This document shows positions 16,611 to 26,218 of a stretch of 56,627 bases of DNA, piece after piece. The notes below the pieces were generated by a model. The model was not told where the DNA came from, did not search any database, and saw only the letters and a list, made by a program, of their open reading frames with translations. How positions within the stretch are numbered: the stretch's first letter is position 1; every line of letters begins with the position of its first letter. The position numbers and the translations under genes are program-made. The stretch is from Clostridia bacterium (GTDB taxonomy: Bacteria > Bacillota > Clostridia > Oscillospirales > Acutalibacteraceae). The stretch spans positions 1 through 56,627 of the forward strand of contig JAGAMK010000050.1 of NCBI GenBank assembly GCA_017624735.1, given 5' to 3'.

Positions 16611-18440
16611 TTAGTCAGTTTTTCTCTTGACAAGGATGTTGTTATTGTAGAATTGACTACGTTCGGAAAGTTCGGAATTAACAACGGAAATACCATCTCT
16701 TTCGATAAGTGTTTTTTCTCCGGAGAACATATTTGTACCAATTCCAAGGCGATTACCCTCAATCTCTATTCCAAGACTTGCAACTATTGACGGGAACATA
16801 TCAAAAGGACCCCAATCTCTGTTTACTGTGTAACTTTCTGGAATATCAGCAACATTCTTTGCAGGGTTAAGGAAAAGGTTGTACATAGTACGTTTATAAC
16901 CTGAAACATTTTCAAAGAATGAGCTTGCCATGCTCAAGTGGTCACCGATGATAACGATTGTTGTGTTTTCATAGAAAGGTTGTGCTTGAATCCAACGAAT
17001 GAACTTAACAGCCTCTTTTTGGCTATAATGAATTGCGTTTGCATACTGTGTATCGAATTTCTTTTCTGCATTAGCACTGAGATAACCTTCAGGTGCATGG
17101 GTGTCAGCTGTTTCCATAACAAAGTGGAAGGGTTTATCTGTGTTTGCAAGACGAGTGAGTTCTGTTTTCGCAAACTCATAGAGCTTATCGTCCTCATATC
17201 CCCACCATACATTGTAGTATTCGGGAAGCCAACCTTTTTCAATAACACCTTTGTGGTCAAGAATCTGGAAATCGCCGTGTGACTGGAATAAGAATCTAAG
17301 TCCGCCAAAGGTAGCATCTGCACCGAACATTACAGATTGTTCATATCCTTGTTCAGCTAAAATATCACCGAGAGCAGTTCCACCGGGGAGGAAGTTGCCG
17401 GGTGCTCCGTATGAATTTCCGTCAACAGGCACTTTCATTGGAAGTCCAAAGCTCATGTTTACCATTGCGGCAACTGACCAACCGGAACCTGATGTTGGCA
17501 CAGGACCGCCAAAACCTGTGTCTGTGTGTGAAAAACTTATTCCTTCTTTTGTGAGTTCAGCAAGTTCGGGCATAAGGTTTTCGTCAAAATATCCACCAAG
17601 TTCTTTTGAGAAGAATGTGTTTTCCATGGATTCAAGATATATGTGGATAAGATTTCTCTTTTTTTCGGGGAAAGTGAGCTGTGTTGTGGTAGGGTCTGCA
17701 TAGTTTTCTTCAATATATGATGAATCAGTTAAATATGCATCATAAAGAGTCATAAGTTGGAATTTATTAATTCCAAATGCACATCCACCAACAAGCATAG
17801 CCAATGCAATTACAAGTGCGATTATTCTTACTGCAATTGAAGGGAAAATTGCGACATACTTTTCATTCTTTTCGTATGTGACTTTATAGTTTGGAAATAC
17901 AAGAATACAGAATAAAACTGTAAACAACAAAGTAGTGAGTACAGGTCCTTCAAAAAGGGAAATGTAAACACCGATATCTGTGCCTTCAGTAGGAGAGTTA
18001 AGATTTATAAGAATCTGGTCTGCTGCAAGGTCCCCGAAAGCTTCTTTACCCCAGAGTGTGCCTGTGTATGCAGCAAGTCCGAGTGCGAAGAAAATTGTTG
18101 AGATAATTTTAACAGCGAGAGCAATCTTATTGTTTTTAGGTGCACTATATTCGAATTTTAAAATTCTCTTTACAAAACCGATGATGCACCACAAAACAAC
18201 ACCAACTGCCAAGGCAAGACCTGCATATTTCCACGTAAAAGAAGGTCTGTGAGCATCAGGCATAAAGATATTACTTACATTAAGGAAATTTTTCATTAAG
18301 AAAAATGATGTGAGATTGATTGTAAGTACATCTCTTAAAATTATGCGAATAAAAGTACCGATTCGTTTGTCATCTGCAAGCAGAAGAATATCTGCAATAC
18401 TGATTAAAAGACCAACGGCAATAGCTAAAAACCAAAACAT
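16611..18440 (-). CDS. LTA synthase family phosphoglycerol transferase
   Basis: 609 aa from the ATG at 18440, chosen because AAAGGGG is 8 nt upstream of it; the ATG at 18446 is too close to that site. About six transmembrane segments fill the first 225 residues, then an extracellular sulfatase/alkaline-phosphatase fold. The metal site and nucleophile lie in IYLESMENTFFS (Glu270 and Thr275), with a later D-x-H in IIGDHLSMAS. LtaS enzymes transfer glycerol phosphate from phosphatidylglycerol to build lipoteichoic acid, and relatives modify other glycolipids. The exact product is not certain. It has its own promoter and is followed by a metallophosphoesterase gene. Confidence 0.8.
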   Translation of the reverse strand: MFWFLAIAVGLLISIADILLLADDKRIGTFIRIILRDVLTINLTSFFLMKNFLNVSNIFMPDAHRPSFTWKYAGLALAVGVVLWCIIGFVKRILKFEYSAPKNNKIALAVKIISTIFFALGLAAYTGTLWGKEAFGDLAADQILINLNSPTEGTDIGVYISLFEGPVLTTLLFTVLFCILVFPNYKVTYEKNEKYVAIFPSIAVRIIALVIALAMLVGGCAFGINKFQLMTLYDAYLTDSSYIEENYADPTTTQLTFPEKKRNLIHIYLESMENTFFSKELGGYFDENLMPELAELTKEGISFSHTDTGFGGPVPTSGSGWSVAAMVNMSFGLPMKVPVDGNSYGAPGNFLPGGTALGDILAEQGYEQSVMFGADATFGGLRFLFQSHGDFQILDHKGVIEKGWLPEYYNVWWGYEDDKLYEFAKTELTRLANTDKPFHFVMETADTHAPEGYLSANAEKKFDTQYANAIHYSQKEAVKFIRWIQAQPFYENTTIVIIGDHLSMASSFFENVSGYKRTMYNLFLNPAKNVADIPESYTVNRDWGPFDMFPSIVASLGIEIEGNRLGIGTNMFSGEKTLIERDGISVVNSELSERSQFYNNNILVKRKTD

Positions 18441-18471
18441 TTCCATATCCCCTTTATTTTGATATATTCAA

Positions 18472-18500
18472 ATTCTATCACACTAAACGTGCTTTTTCAA
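18472..18500 (-). promoter_or_regulatory. Promoter of the LTA-synthase family gene
   Basis: On the minus strand TTGAAA (18500-18495), 17 nt, TAGAAT (18477-18472). It lies in the gap after the DUF554 gene. Confidence 0.65.
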
Positions 18501-18508
18501 CAAAGTGT

Positions 18509-19195
18509 TTAAATAAGCGACACCAACCACATTATTACAAACCAGAGTGGTGGAATAATAAGTGCAGGTAACATATTAAGTGTTTTAAGATTCTTGATTT
18601 CGAGAATTGCAAGACCTGATGATGCAATTAAAAAGCCACCAACAACACTTATTTCGCACATGAGCTCGGGACTCATGAATTCACCTAAAAATGTTGCAAG
18701 CAAGTAGATTGAGCCTTGCCATAAGAATAATACCGGTGCTGCCAAAGCAATTCCTATACCATAAGTAGATGCTAAAACCATGCTTGTTACAAAGTCAAGT
18801 GTTGCATTTGTGAAAAGGTAAGTATGGTCATTATTAAGTGCTGAGTTTATAGGACCTAAAATCGATAAACTTCCAATGCAGAAAAGAAGAATTGCAGTTG
18901 AAAGACCTTTTCCTAATTCACTTTTTCCTTTCTTTTCTGTTAAAGCATTGAAACGCTTGTCCAAGTCAATCATATTACCAAAAAGTGAACCCAAAGCAAG
19001 ACTTACAATAAAAAGTACGGGATATTTACTATTAGGCATATTCTGCACAACGGAATTTATACCAATACCAGCCGCAGCAAGTCCCATAGCATTCATAAGA
19101 CATTTTGTGTATTTTTCTTTAATTCCTTTTTTCAATAAACTGCCGATTATACTACCCGTAAGTATTGTAGCAGTGTTTACTATTGTTCCAATCAT
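18509..19195 (-). CDS. DUF554 family membrane protein
   Basis: 228 aa, integral membrane protein with about six segments. The start [19 protein letters not shown] is the hallmark of DUF554 (YdfK/YqgA family), whose function is not established; a transport role has been proposed. Its start codon overlaps the stop of mfd by 4 nt, so it is the last gene of the glmU-like, pth, mfd transcription unit. Confidence 0.85.
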   Translation of the reverse strand: MIGTIVNTATILTGSIIGSLLKKGIKEKYTKCLMNAMGLAAAGIGINSVVQNMPNSKYPVLFIVSLALGSLFGNMIDLDKRFNALTEKKGKSELGKGLSTAILLFCIGSLSILGPINSALNNDHTYLFTNATLDFVTSMVLASTYGIGIALAAPVLFLWQGSIYLLATFLGEFMSPELMCEISVVGGFLIASSGLAILEIKNLKTLNMLPALIIPPLWFVIMWLVSLI

Positions 19196-22100
19196 CCGTT
19201 ATCAACTCTCGTTCTTTCCACAGCCTCAAAAATCTCTTTTAAAGTATCAAGAGAATTCTGATTTGGAAGTTTTTTTACATTTATACTTTTTCTACCGCTA
19301 TTTGTGACTCCAACACGTCCTCTTAAAACAGAAGAAATGTTCAATACGAGTGAGGTGTTGATTTCTTCACAGTAAAGAGCGATTATGTCCCCTCGCTGAC
19401 CTATTTCATAGATTCCAAGACTTGATGCAGTGTTTCTGCATAGGGACACCTCAATAAGTCCTTCGACTGATGGTGGCACATCACCAAAACGGTCACGTAA
19501 TTCATCACGTACATCTTCGGCATCTTCAAAGGTGCGGATATCAGCAATTCTGCGATAAACTGTAAGTCTTTGTGCAAGCGCAGAAATATATTTGTCAGGA
19601 ATATGAGCATTGATTTGAAGGTCGATAAGACATTCTTTTGTCTTTTTCTTTTCACCTTTTTCCTGACTGATTGCTTCACTCAAAAGCTTCATATACATAT
19701 CATAGCCGACTGCTGCAAGATGACCGTGTTGTTGTGCACCCAGAAGATTGCCAGCCCCTCGGATTTCAAGGTCACGCATAGCAATTTTAAAGCCTGAACC
19801 AAATTCTGTATATTCACGGATTGCCTGTAATCTCTTATAAGCAATTTCAGTAAGGTTTTTATCTCGTTTATAAGTGAGATAAGCACTTGCTCGTCTTGCG
19901 CTTCGTCCCACACGTCCACGCAACTGGTGAAGCTGAGCAAGACCAAGTCTATCTGCATCTTCGATAATTAGTGTGTTGGCATTTGGCACGTCAACACCTG
20001 TTTCAATGATTGTTGTGCATACAAGAATGTCAATTTCGCCATTCATAAGGTCACGCCAGATTTCACTTAATTCTTCTTCATTCATTTTACCATGAGCAGT
20101 TTTAATTCTTGCGTCAGGCAAGTATTCCTGAATGGCAACTGCAACACCATCAATGGTTTCAACACGATTGTGGAGGAAATAAACCTGACCACCACGACGA
20201 AGCTCTTTTTCCATAGCCTCACAAAGTAATGGGAGATTGTGTTCAACAACATAAGTCTGAACAGGGAAACGGTCCGACGGGGCTTCTTCAATAACTGACA
20301 TATCACGAATTCCCGACATTGCCATATTTAGCGTTCTCGGAATAGGTGTAGCAGAAAGTGTAAGTACATCAACTCCTGGAAACATTTCTTTTAATTTTTC
20401 TTTTTGAGCAACACCGAATCGTTGTTCTTCATCAACAATTAACAGACCTAAATCTTTAAATTTTACGTTTTTTGATATAAGCGAATGTGTACCAACAACG
20501 ATATCAATAAAACCGGAGTTTATTCTTTTGATAATTTTTGCTCTTTGAGTAGGTGTGCGGAATCGTGAAAGCATTTCTGCTTCAATTGGGAATCCCTCAA
20601 AACGCTTTAAGATAGTCTGATAATGCTGTAACGCAAGAATAGTAGTTGGAACTAAAATTGCGCATTGTTTTCCGTCTGCAATACATTTAAAAACGGCACG
20701 TAATGCTACCTCTGTCTTACCAAAACCAACATCACCACAAAGAAGTCTGTCCATAGGATATGGTTTTTCCATATCGCACTTGATTTCGTCGATACTGCGT
20801 AACTGGTCACCAGTTTCTTCAAACGGAAAACGACGTTCAAAATCCATCTGCATATCTATATCAGGGGAGAAGGCATATCCTTCACTGTGTAAACGTTGTG
20901 AATAGAGCTTGATAAGTTGGTCTGCCATGTCCTTAACAGCAGTACGAACCTTGTTTCTTGTCTTTTCCCATTCACCACCGCCAAGACGGTTAAGTTTCAA
21001 TGTCTTTCCGTCGTCTTCGTGTGGACCGATATATTTTGACACCAAATCAAGTTGAGTAACAGGTACATAAAGTACGTCACTTTTTGCATACTTGATTTTG
21101 ATATAATCTTTTATGATTTTATTTGCTTCAAGCTGAGTAACACCATCAAAAATACCGATACCATGAACTGCGTGAACGATATAGTCACCTTTTTTGAGTT
21201 CATCAAGGGAGTGAATAGTGTCTCTTGCTTTAAAGCCCGTGTTTCGTCTTTTTGCCTTTGCTTGATAAACTTTTGAATATGTGAAAACATAAAGTTTTTC
21301 TCTTGGGTAAGAAAAACCTGAGCTTAAAGAGCCTGCAAGCACGCAGACAGCACCTTTCGGGAATTGTGCAGGAATAACAGGAAAATAAACTGATGTAATA
21401 TCTTCATCATTAAGTGCATCTGCAAGATTTTTTGCACTTTTTTCTGTACCTGCAAAAACTACAATTGTACTATCCTTTGACACAATGTGTTGAAGGTCTT
21501 CCATAAGCACATCAAGTCTGCCATTCCATATTGGCAGAGTATTTCCGCTGAATGTTGTAAGACCTTTAACTGGTGTATCAAAACTTCCACGTGCAAAGTT
21601 ATCAATATAAGTTGCACCGAAATTCTCATATTGGTCAACTAGTTCATTAAACGTAAGGCTGAATTTATCAAGCCCTTTGCAAAGAGTGCCATCTTCAACA
21701 CAAGCCTTGATGTCTTCAAGTAATAATTTTTGAGAGGCATTTAGTTTTTCTTTAATTCCACCTGTTTCAAATGCGAAAAGAAGATAATTTTCCGCATAGT
21801 CAAAAATTGTGGCAGGGGAATAAATGAGTGGTAAATATTTGTCAGCGGAGCCGACAGATAACCCATTTTTAAGTCTATCTATATCTTGATATAACTTTTC
21901 ACGTATGATTTCAGTTTTCTTGCCACGGATTGAAGAAGCAAGATTTTGAATTCTATCAATTAAAACTTCTGGTTCATCAATAATAATCTCTCTTGATGGT
22001 GCAATTAAAATCTCATCAATATTAACTGTTCGTCTTTGGGAAACAATGTCAAAACGACACATTGTATCAACTGTGTCACCCCAAAGTTCAATTCTGACAG

Positions 22101-22665
22101 GCTCTTCATCATCAGGGGAGAAAAAGTCAACAATGCCACCGCGGACGGAGAATTGGCCAACACCCTCAACTGCGTCAACCCTTGTGTATCCCGCAAAGTT
22201 TAAAGAGAGGATAATACTCTCAAGCGTTGTTTCTTCGTTCTTTTTCAAAAGAACAGATTTTTGCCTTAAAATCTCAGGTGGAACAGTATATGAAACAGAA
22301 GCCTCGGCACTTGCAACAACTACATCGCAACGATTATCAAGCATTCTGCGTAATACTTTGATTCTTTTTTGTTCGTATTCATAACTCTGCGAATCAGTTG
22401 TGTAGAAAGATAAACTACGTGATGGATATTGCAAAGCAGACACACCAAAAGCAGTTAAATCTTCACAAAGTCGTACTGCAGTTGCATCGTCGGGCACGAC
22501 AACAAGGGCCTTTTTTTTAAGACCCCCCACTAATGCAGAAACTAAATGTGATTTCATTACGGGTATTAATCCTAAAACACCCTGTGGCAGAAAACCTTTT
22601 TTAATACTGTTTTCAACACCTTCATATTCTGCAGAATTTTTAATTGCCTGTGTAAATGCTGACAT
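19192..22665 (-). CDS. mfd: Transcription-repair coupling factor Mfd
   Basis: 1157 aa, full family length. It removes RNA polymerase stalled at DNA lesions and recruits UvrA for nucleotide excision repair. The N-terminal UvrB-like module is followed by the CarD-like RNA-polymerase interaction domain ([17 protein letters not shown]) and a superfamily 2 translocase with Walker [16 protein letters not shown] box and TATPIPRTL. The C-terminal TRCF region includes GRVGRS and IRGAGNLLG. It follows pth by 18 nt, an arrangement common in Firmicutes. Confidence 0.97.
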   Translation of the reverse strand: MSAFTQAIKNSAEYEGVENSIKKGFLPQGVLGLIPVMKSHLVSALVGGLKKKALVVVPDDATAVRLCEDLTAFGVSALQYPSRSLSFYTTDSQSYEYEQKRIKVLRRMLDNRCDVVVASAEASVSYTVPPEILRQKSVLLKKNEETTLESIILSLNFAGYTRVDAVEGVGQFSVRGGIVDFFSPDDEEPVRIELWGDTVDTMCRFDIVSQRRTVNIDEILIAPSREIIIDEPEVLIDRIQNLASSIRGKKTEIIREKLYQDIDRLKNGLSVGSADKYLPLIYSPATIFDYAENYLLFAFETGGIKEKLNASQKLLLEDIKACVEDGTLCKGLDKFSLTFNELVDQYENFGATYIDNFARGSFDTPVKGLTTFSGNTLPIWNGRLDVLMEDLQHIVSKDSTIVVFAGTEKSAKNLADALNDEDITSVYFPVIPAQFPKGAVCVLAGSLSSGFSYPREKLYVFTYSKVYQAKAKRRNTGFKARDTIHSLDELKKGDYIVHAVHGIGIFDGVTQLEANKIIKDYIKIKYAKSDVLYVPVTQLDLVSKYIGPHEDDGKTLKLNRLGGGEWEKTRNKVRTAVKDMADQLIKLYSQRLHSEGYAFSPDIDMQMDFERRFPFEETGDQLRSIDEIKCDMEKPYPMDRLLCGDVGFGKTEVALRAVFKCIADGKQCAILVPTTILALQHYQTILKRFEGFPIEAEMLSRFRTPTQRAKIIKRINSGFIDIVVGTHSLISKNVKFKDLGLLIVDEEQRFGVAQKEKLKEMFPGVDVLTLSATPIPRTLNMAMSGIRDMSVIEEAPSDRFPVQTYVVEHNLPLLCEAMEKELRRGGQVYFLHNRVETIDGVAVAIQEYLPDARIKTAHGKMNEEELSEIWRDLMNGEIDILVCTTIIETGVDVPNANTLIIEDADRLGLAQLHQLRGRVGRSARRASAYLTYKRDKNLTEIAYKRLQAIREYTEFGSGFKIAMRDLEIRGAGNLLGAQQHGHLAAVGYDMYMKLLSEAISQEKGEKKKTKECLIDLQINAHIPDKYISALAQRLTVYRRIADIRTFEDAEDVRDELRDRFGDVPPSVEGLIEVSLCRNTASSLGIYEIGQRGDIIALYCEEINTSLVLNISSVLRGRVGVTNSGRKSINVKKLPNQNSLDTLKEIFEAVERTRVDNG

Positions 22666-22683
22666 AATTAATTACCTCTGTAA

Positions 22684-23295
22684 TTAACTGTTATATAAGT
22701 TCATAGCCTTATCAATTTGGTTATCAAGCATAAGCTCAAGAGCCTTACATGCGTTTTCTAATGCAGGTTCAAGTTCTTTTAACTCATCTTTTTTAAATTC
22801 TGAAATTACCCAGTCAATAAGGTCATAGTCGGGATGTGGCTTTTTACCGCACCCTAATTTAATTCTTGGGAATTGGTCGTTGTTAAGATGATAAATAATA
22901 CTCTTAATTCCGTTGTGACCACCGTCAGTACCTTTTCTACGTATACGCAGTTTACCTACATCAAGAGAAATATCGTCATAAACAACAATAACTCTTTCAG
23001 GTGGAATTTTATAGAAATTTGCACATTCCCTTATTGCCTCACCGCTATTGTTCATAAAGGTTTGTGGTTTCATAACAATACAACGATGACCGTTTATTTT
23101 AGTGTCACAGATAAGTGACTTGAATTTGAGTCTGTCAATTCTGAAATTAAGTTTTTCTGCTAACATATCCATGCACAAAAATCCCGAATTGTGTCGTGTG
23201 TAGGTGTACTTATTACCCGGGTTTCCAAGCCCTACCACGATGAATTCAGGTGTGCCTACAGATGCGTTTGTTGTCTTTTTGAATCTGTTAAACAT
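22684..23295 (-). CDS. pth: Peptidyl-tRNA hydrolase
   Basis: 203 aa. It releases tRNA from prematurely dropped peptidyl-tRNAs. The catalytic His is in YTRHNSGF, with GLGNPG at the start, KPQTFMNNSG, and YDDISLDVGKLRIRRKG followed by GGHNG. Full length, with a short extension (about 17 residues) before the core. It lies between the GlmU-like gene (31 nt upstream) and mfd (18 nt downstream). Confidence 0.96.
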   Translation of the reverse strand: MFNRFKKTTNASVGTPEFIVVGLGNPGNKYTYTRHNSGFLCMDMLAEKLNFRIDRLKFKSLICDTKINGHRCIVMKPQTFMNNSGEAIRECANFYKIPPERVIVVYDDISLDVGKLRIRRKGTDGGHNGIKSIIYHLNNDQFPRIKLGCGKKPHPDYDLIDWVISEFKKDELKELEPALENACKALELMLDNQIDKAMNLYNS

Positions 23296-23326
23296 ATTTG
23301 ATTTTTTCCTTTGGGATTATATAGTT

Positions 23327-24007
23327 TTATTTCTTAAATCTATCCTTATTGATTATACGCCAATCAATGATATTAACCTGTCTTGCTCGTGCAATACCAA
23401 GTGAATCAGCAGGGACTTCTTCTGTGATTGTTGAACCTGCCGCAGTGTAAGCTCCATCACAAAGCTTAACAGGGGCTACAAGATTGGTGTTACAACCGAT
23501 AAAGCAATCATCACCAATAACAGTACGATGCTTGTTTTTGCCGTCATAGTTAACTGTAACAGTACCACAACCGAAGTTTACACGCTTACCAACATCGGAA
23601 TCGCCGACATAGGTAAGGTGGGAAACCTTTGTACCTTCATCAATATTTGAGTTTTTAACTTCAACAAAGTTACCTAAATGAACTTTATTGCCGATTACAG
23701 AATTAGGCCTTATATGAACAAAGGGACCAATATCAGCACCGTCAAGAATCTTTGACTGATAACACTGAACAGAATTGAGTTTAACCTCATTTCCAATTAT
23801 GCTTTCTTTAATGAGTGTGTTAGGACCTATAACGCAGTTTTCACCGATTACAACACCTGAAAAAAGCATTGTGTTGGGCATAATAATTGTGCCTTTACCA
23901 ATGACAACTCCTTCTTCAATAACAACACTTTGATGATAAGGTATTTCTACGCCATTTTCCTCATGCATTTCAATATTCTTTTGGTTCTGAATGTCTTTTT
24001 CTGTCAT
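23327..24007 (-). CDS. Stand-alone GlmU-type acetyltransferase domain (left-handed beta helix)
   Basis: 226 aa from the ATG at 24007, which has AAGAGGTG upstream; an upstream in-frame start at 24058 would lie before the promoter. The protein is a left-handed parallel beta helix with the GlmU C-terminal signature: [29 protein letters not shown] and [12 protein letters not shown]. The N-terminal uridylyltransferase half of bifunctional GlmU is absent; the first 35 residues replace it. It should acetylate glucosamine-1-phosphate or a related sugar. It occupies the place glmU holds upstream of pth-mfd in other Firmicutes, so it is probably a shortened glmU, with prs also missing from the usual glmU-prs-pth order. 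Confidence 0.8.
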   Translation of the reverse strand: MTEKDIQNQKNIEMHEENGVEIPYHQSVVIEEGVVIGKGTIIMPNTMLFSGVVIGENCVIGPNTLIKESIIGNEVKLNSVQCYQSKILDGADIGPFVHIRPNSVIGNKVHLGNFVEVKNSNIDEGTKVSHLTYVGDSDVGKRVNFGCGTVTVNYDGKNKHRTVIGDDCFIGCNTNLVAPVKLCDGAYTAAGSTITEEVPADSLGIARARQVNIIDWRIINKDRFKK

Positions 24008-24036
24008 AAGAACACCTCTTTTTATTCTATCAATAT

Positions 24037-24065
24037 ATTCTATCATAATAACAAGCAATTTTCAA
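24037..24065 (-). promoter_or_regulatory. Promoter of the glmU-like/pth/mfd/DUF554 operon
   Basis: On the minus strand TTGAAA (24065-24060), 17 nt, TAGAAT (24042-24037). It supports the start codon at 24007. Confidence 0.65.
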
Positions 24066-24098
24066 CTGTAAAATGAGCTTGTTTTTGCTATAAAAACC

Positions 24099-24127
24099 TT
24101 GAAAAATCAAGGATTGAATGATATAAT
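24099..24127 (+). promoter_or_regulatory. Promoter of the recJ operon
   Basis: TTGAAA (24099-24104), 17 nt, TATAAT (24122-24127). It is divergent from the glmU-like promoter and about 45 nt before the recJ start. Confidence 0.7.
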
Positions 24128-24175
24128 GATAAATTAGAAAATTCTGTATAATTTTTATGAAAGGGGAGAAGATTT

Positions 24176-26218
24176 ATGAGCCGAAAAAAGTGGATTACTG
24201 CACATCTTGATAAAGAATTGGCAGCTCAGGTTGCTGAAAATCATAGTCTTGACCCCTTTACTGCTTTGATACTTGTTTCTCGTGGAATTACGGAATACGA
24301 GGACGTTGAAGAGTTTTTTGAAAGGGATTTTTCTTTCTGTGACCCATATTTGATTACCGATATGGATAAGGCAGTTGAAAGAATAGAAAAAGCTATTGAT
24401 AATTTCGAGAAAATCTGTGTTTTTGGTGACTATGATGCCGATGGCGTAACTGCAACTGCTTTAATGTATTCGTACCTTTCTTCCCGTGGTGCAGATGTGA
24501 TGTATTACATTCCTGACAGAGTCAGTGAAGGCTACGGAATGAATTGTGATGCTGTCGACAAACTTAATGAACAAGGGGTAAAACTCATTGTAACGGTTGA
24601 TAATGGTATATCAGCCATAAATGAAATTGCCTATGCTAAATCTCTTGGTATAGAAACTGTTGTGACAGACCATCATCAGGTAGGCGATGCTTTGCCCGAT
24701 GCTGTTGCTGTGGTTGACCCACACAGACAGGATTGTAATCTTAATTTTAAGGATTGGGCTGGTGTAGGTGTTGCCTTTAAAGTTGTTTGTGGACTGGAAA
24801 AAGGCGATTATTCTGAAATTTTAAATAATTATGCAGACATTATTGCTGTTGGTACAGTTGCCGATGTGGTTGAATTAAAGGATGAAAACCGTGCAATCGT
24901 AAAATACGGTATTGCAAAAATCAATACTTGTCCTTGCAACGGAATTAATGCACTGCGTCAGGTATCAGGTGTAAGCGAAAGAGCATTGAATGCAGTTGGG
25001 GTTACTTATTCATTAGCACCGCGCATAAATGCTGCGGGTAGAATTGAATCAGCAGAAACTGCGCTCAAATTGTTGATATGTGATAATCTTGCAACAGCCC
25101 TTGATATTGCTGATAAGGTTGACGGATGCAACCGTCAACGGCACGAATTTGAAAATGAAATAATGGAAGCGGCAGTTGCCCACATTGAAAATAACGACCA
25201 ACTGAAATATTCAAAGGTCATTGTTGTTTGTGGTGAAGGTTGGCACCACGGTGTGGTGGGTATCGTAGCTGCAAGACTTGTTGAAAAATACGGAAAACCT
25301 GCTATTGTAATCACATTTGATGGAGATGAAGGTACAGGCTCTGCTCGTAGTATTGACGGATTTTCAGTTTATGATGCAATCAAGTCTTGTGAAGATTTGC
25401 TCACTCATTTTGGTGGACACACAATGGCTGCTGGACTTGGAATAAACAGAGAAAATACTAATGAATTTTTCGTGAGAATAAACGAGTATGCAAACATAGT
25501 TAATGATGTTGTACCAACTCTTTTGTTGGATTGCAAACTGAATCCTGCTTATATTGACGCATCTTTGGTGGAGTCTCTTGAAATGCTTGAACCTTTTGGT
25601 GCAGGTAATGCACAACCATTATTCGGCATTTTTGGAGTAACGATAGAAAGTATCAGACCTGTGGGAGAAGGCAAACATTTACGATTAACATTCTCTAAGG
25701 GAAATACTCAGTTTGTTGCGATGAAATTCTCAACAGCATTGAATGAATTTTCATTTTTTGAAAAAGATGTTGTTGACCTTGCTGTAAGAATTGACAAAAA
25801 CGAATTCAGGGGCGAAGTAAAAGCCTCTGTGCAGATAAGGGATATGCGTTTTTCAAATGTAGACGAGGATAAGCTGTTTAAATCACAATCTCTTTATGAA
25901 AAATACAGACGACGTGAAGCTTTAACACAACATGAAGCAAGGTTTTTAACACCAACAAGAGAATTTTTATTGGGTGTTTATGGAGTGTTAAAACAGTATA
26001 AGCTCTGGCAATATGATATTGAAACCTTGACTTACAGAGCAAAATGCCCAATCGAAAGATATTGTACAATGTTAGTGTCTGTTGATGTGCTTTGTGAATT
26101 GGGACTCATAAAAAGAGAAAGCGGACAGCTTATTTTTGACGGTGAGGGGAAAAAAACTGATTTATCCCAGTCAGAAATTTTAAATAACCTGAATAGAATT
26201 CAAGGAGGTGAACAGTGA
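24176..26218 (+). CDS. recJ: Single-stranded-DNA-specific exonuclease RecJ
   Basis: 680 aa. A 5'-3' single-strand exonuclease of recombination and repair. The DHH phosphoesterase motifs are in order: VFGDYDADGVTA, VTVDNGIS, VTDHHQVG, VVDPHR, then the DHHA1 motifs GWHHGVVGIVA and GGHTMAAGLGI. An OB-fold C-terminal region follows from about residue 450. First gene of a long plus-strand run, with AAGGGGAG as ribosome site. Its stop overlaps the start of relA. Confidence 0.95.
   Translation: MSRKKWITAHLDKELAAQVAENHSLDPFTALILVSRGITEYEDVEEFFERDFSFCDPYLITDMDKAVERIEKAIDNFEKICVFGDYDADGVTATALMYSYLSSRGADVMYYIPDRVSEGYGMNCDAVDKLNEQGVKLIVTVDNGISAINEIAYAKSLGIETVVTDHHQVGDALPDAVAVVDPHRQDCNLNFKDWAGVGVAFKVVCGLEKGDYSEILNNYADIIAVGTVADVVELKDENRAIVKYGIAKINTCPCNGINALRQVSGVSERALNAVGVTYSLAPRINAAGRIESAETALKLLICDNLATALDIADKVDGCNRQRHEFENEIMEAAVAHIENNDQLKYSKVIVVCGEGWHHGVVGIVAARLVEKYGKPAIVITFDGDEGTGSARSIDGFSVYDAIKSCEDLLTHFGGHTMAAGLGINRENTNEFFVRINEYANIVNDVVPTLLLDCKLNPAYIDASLVESLEMLEPFGAGNAQPLFGIFGVTIESIRPVGEGKHLRLTFSKGNTQFVAMKFSTALNEFSFFEKDVVDLAVRIDKNEFRGEVKASVQIRDMRFSNVDEDKLFKSQSLYEKYRRREALTQHEARFLTPTREFLLGVYGVLKQYKLWQYDIETLTYRAKCPIERYCTMLVSVDVLCELGLIKRESGQLIFDGEGKKTDLSQSEILNNLNRIQGGEQ

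Noticed and set aside
17251-17703. Plus-strand frame of 150 codons inside the LTA-synthase family gene
   Set aside because: Proline- and serine-rich shadow of a well-conserved minus-strand enzyme.
23327-24058. Longer start of the GlmU-like protein at 24058
   Set aside because: The extra 17 codons would begin upstream of the likely transcription start, and the ATG at 24007 has a good ribosome site.
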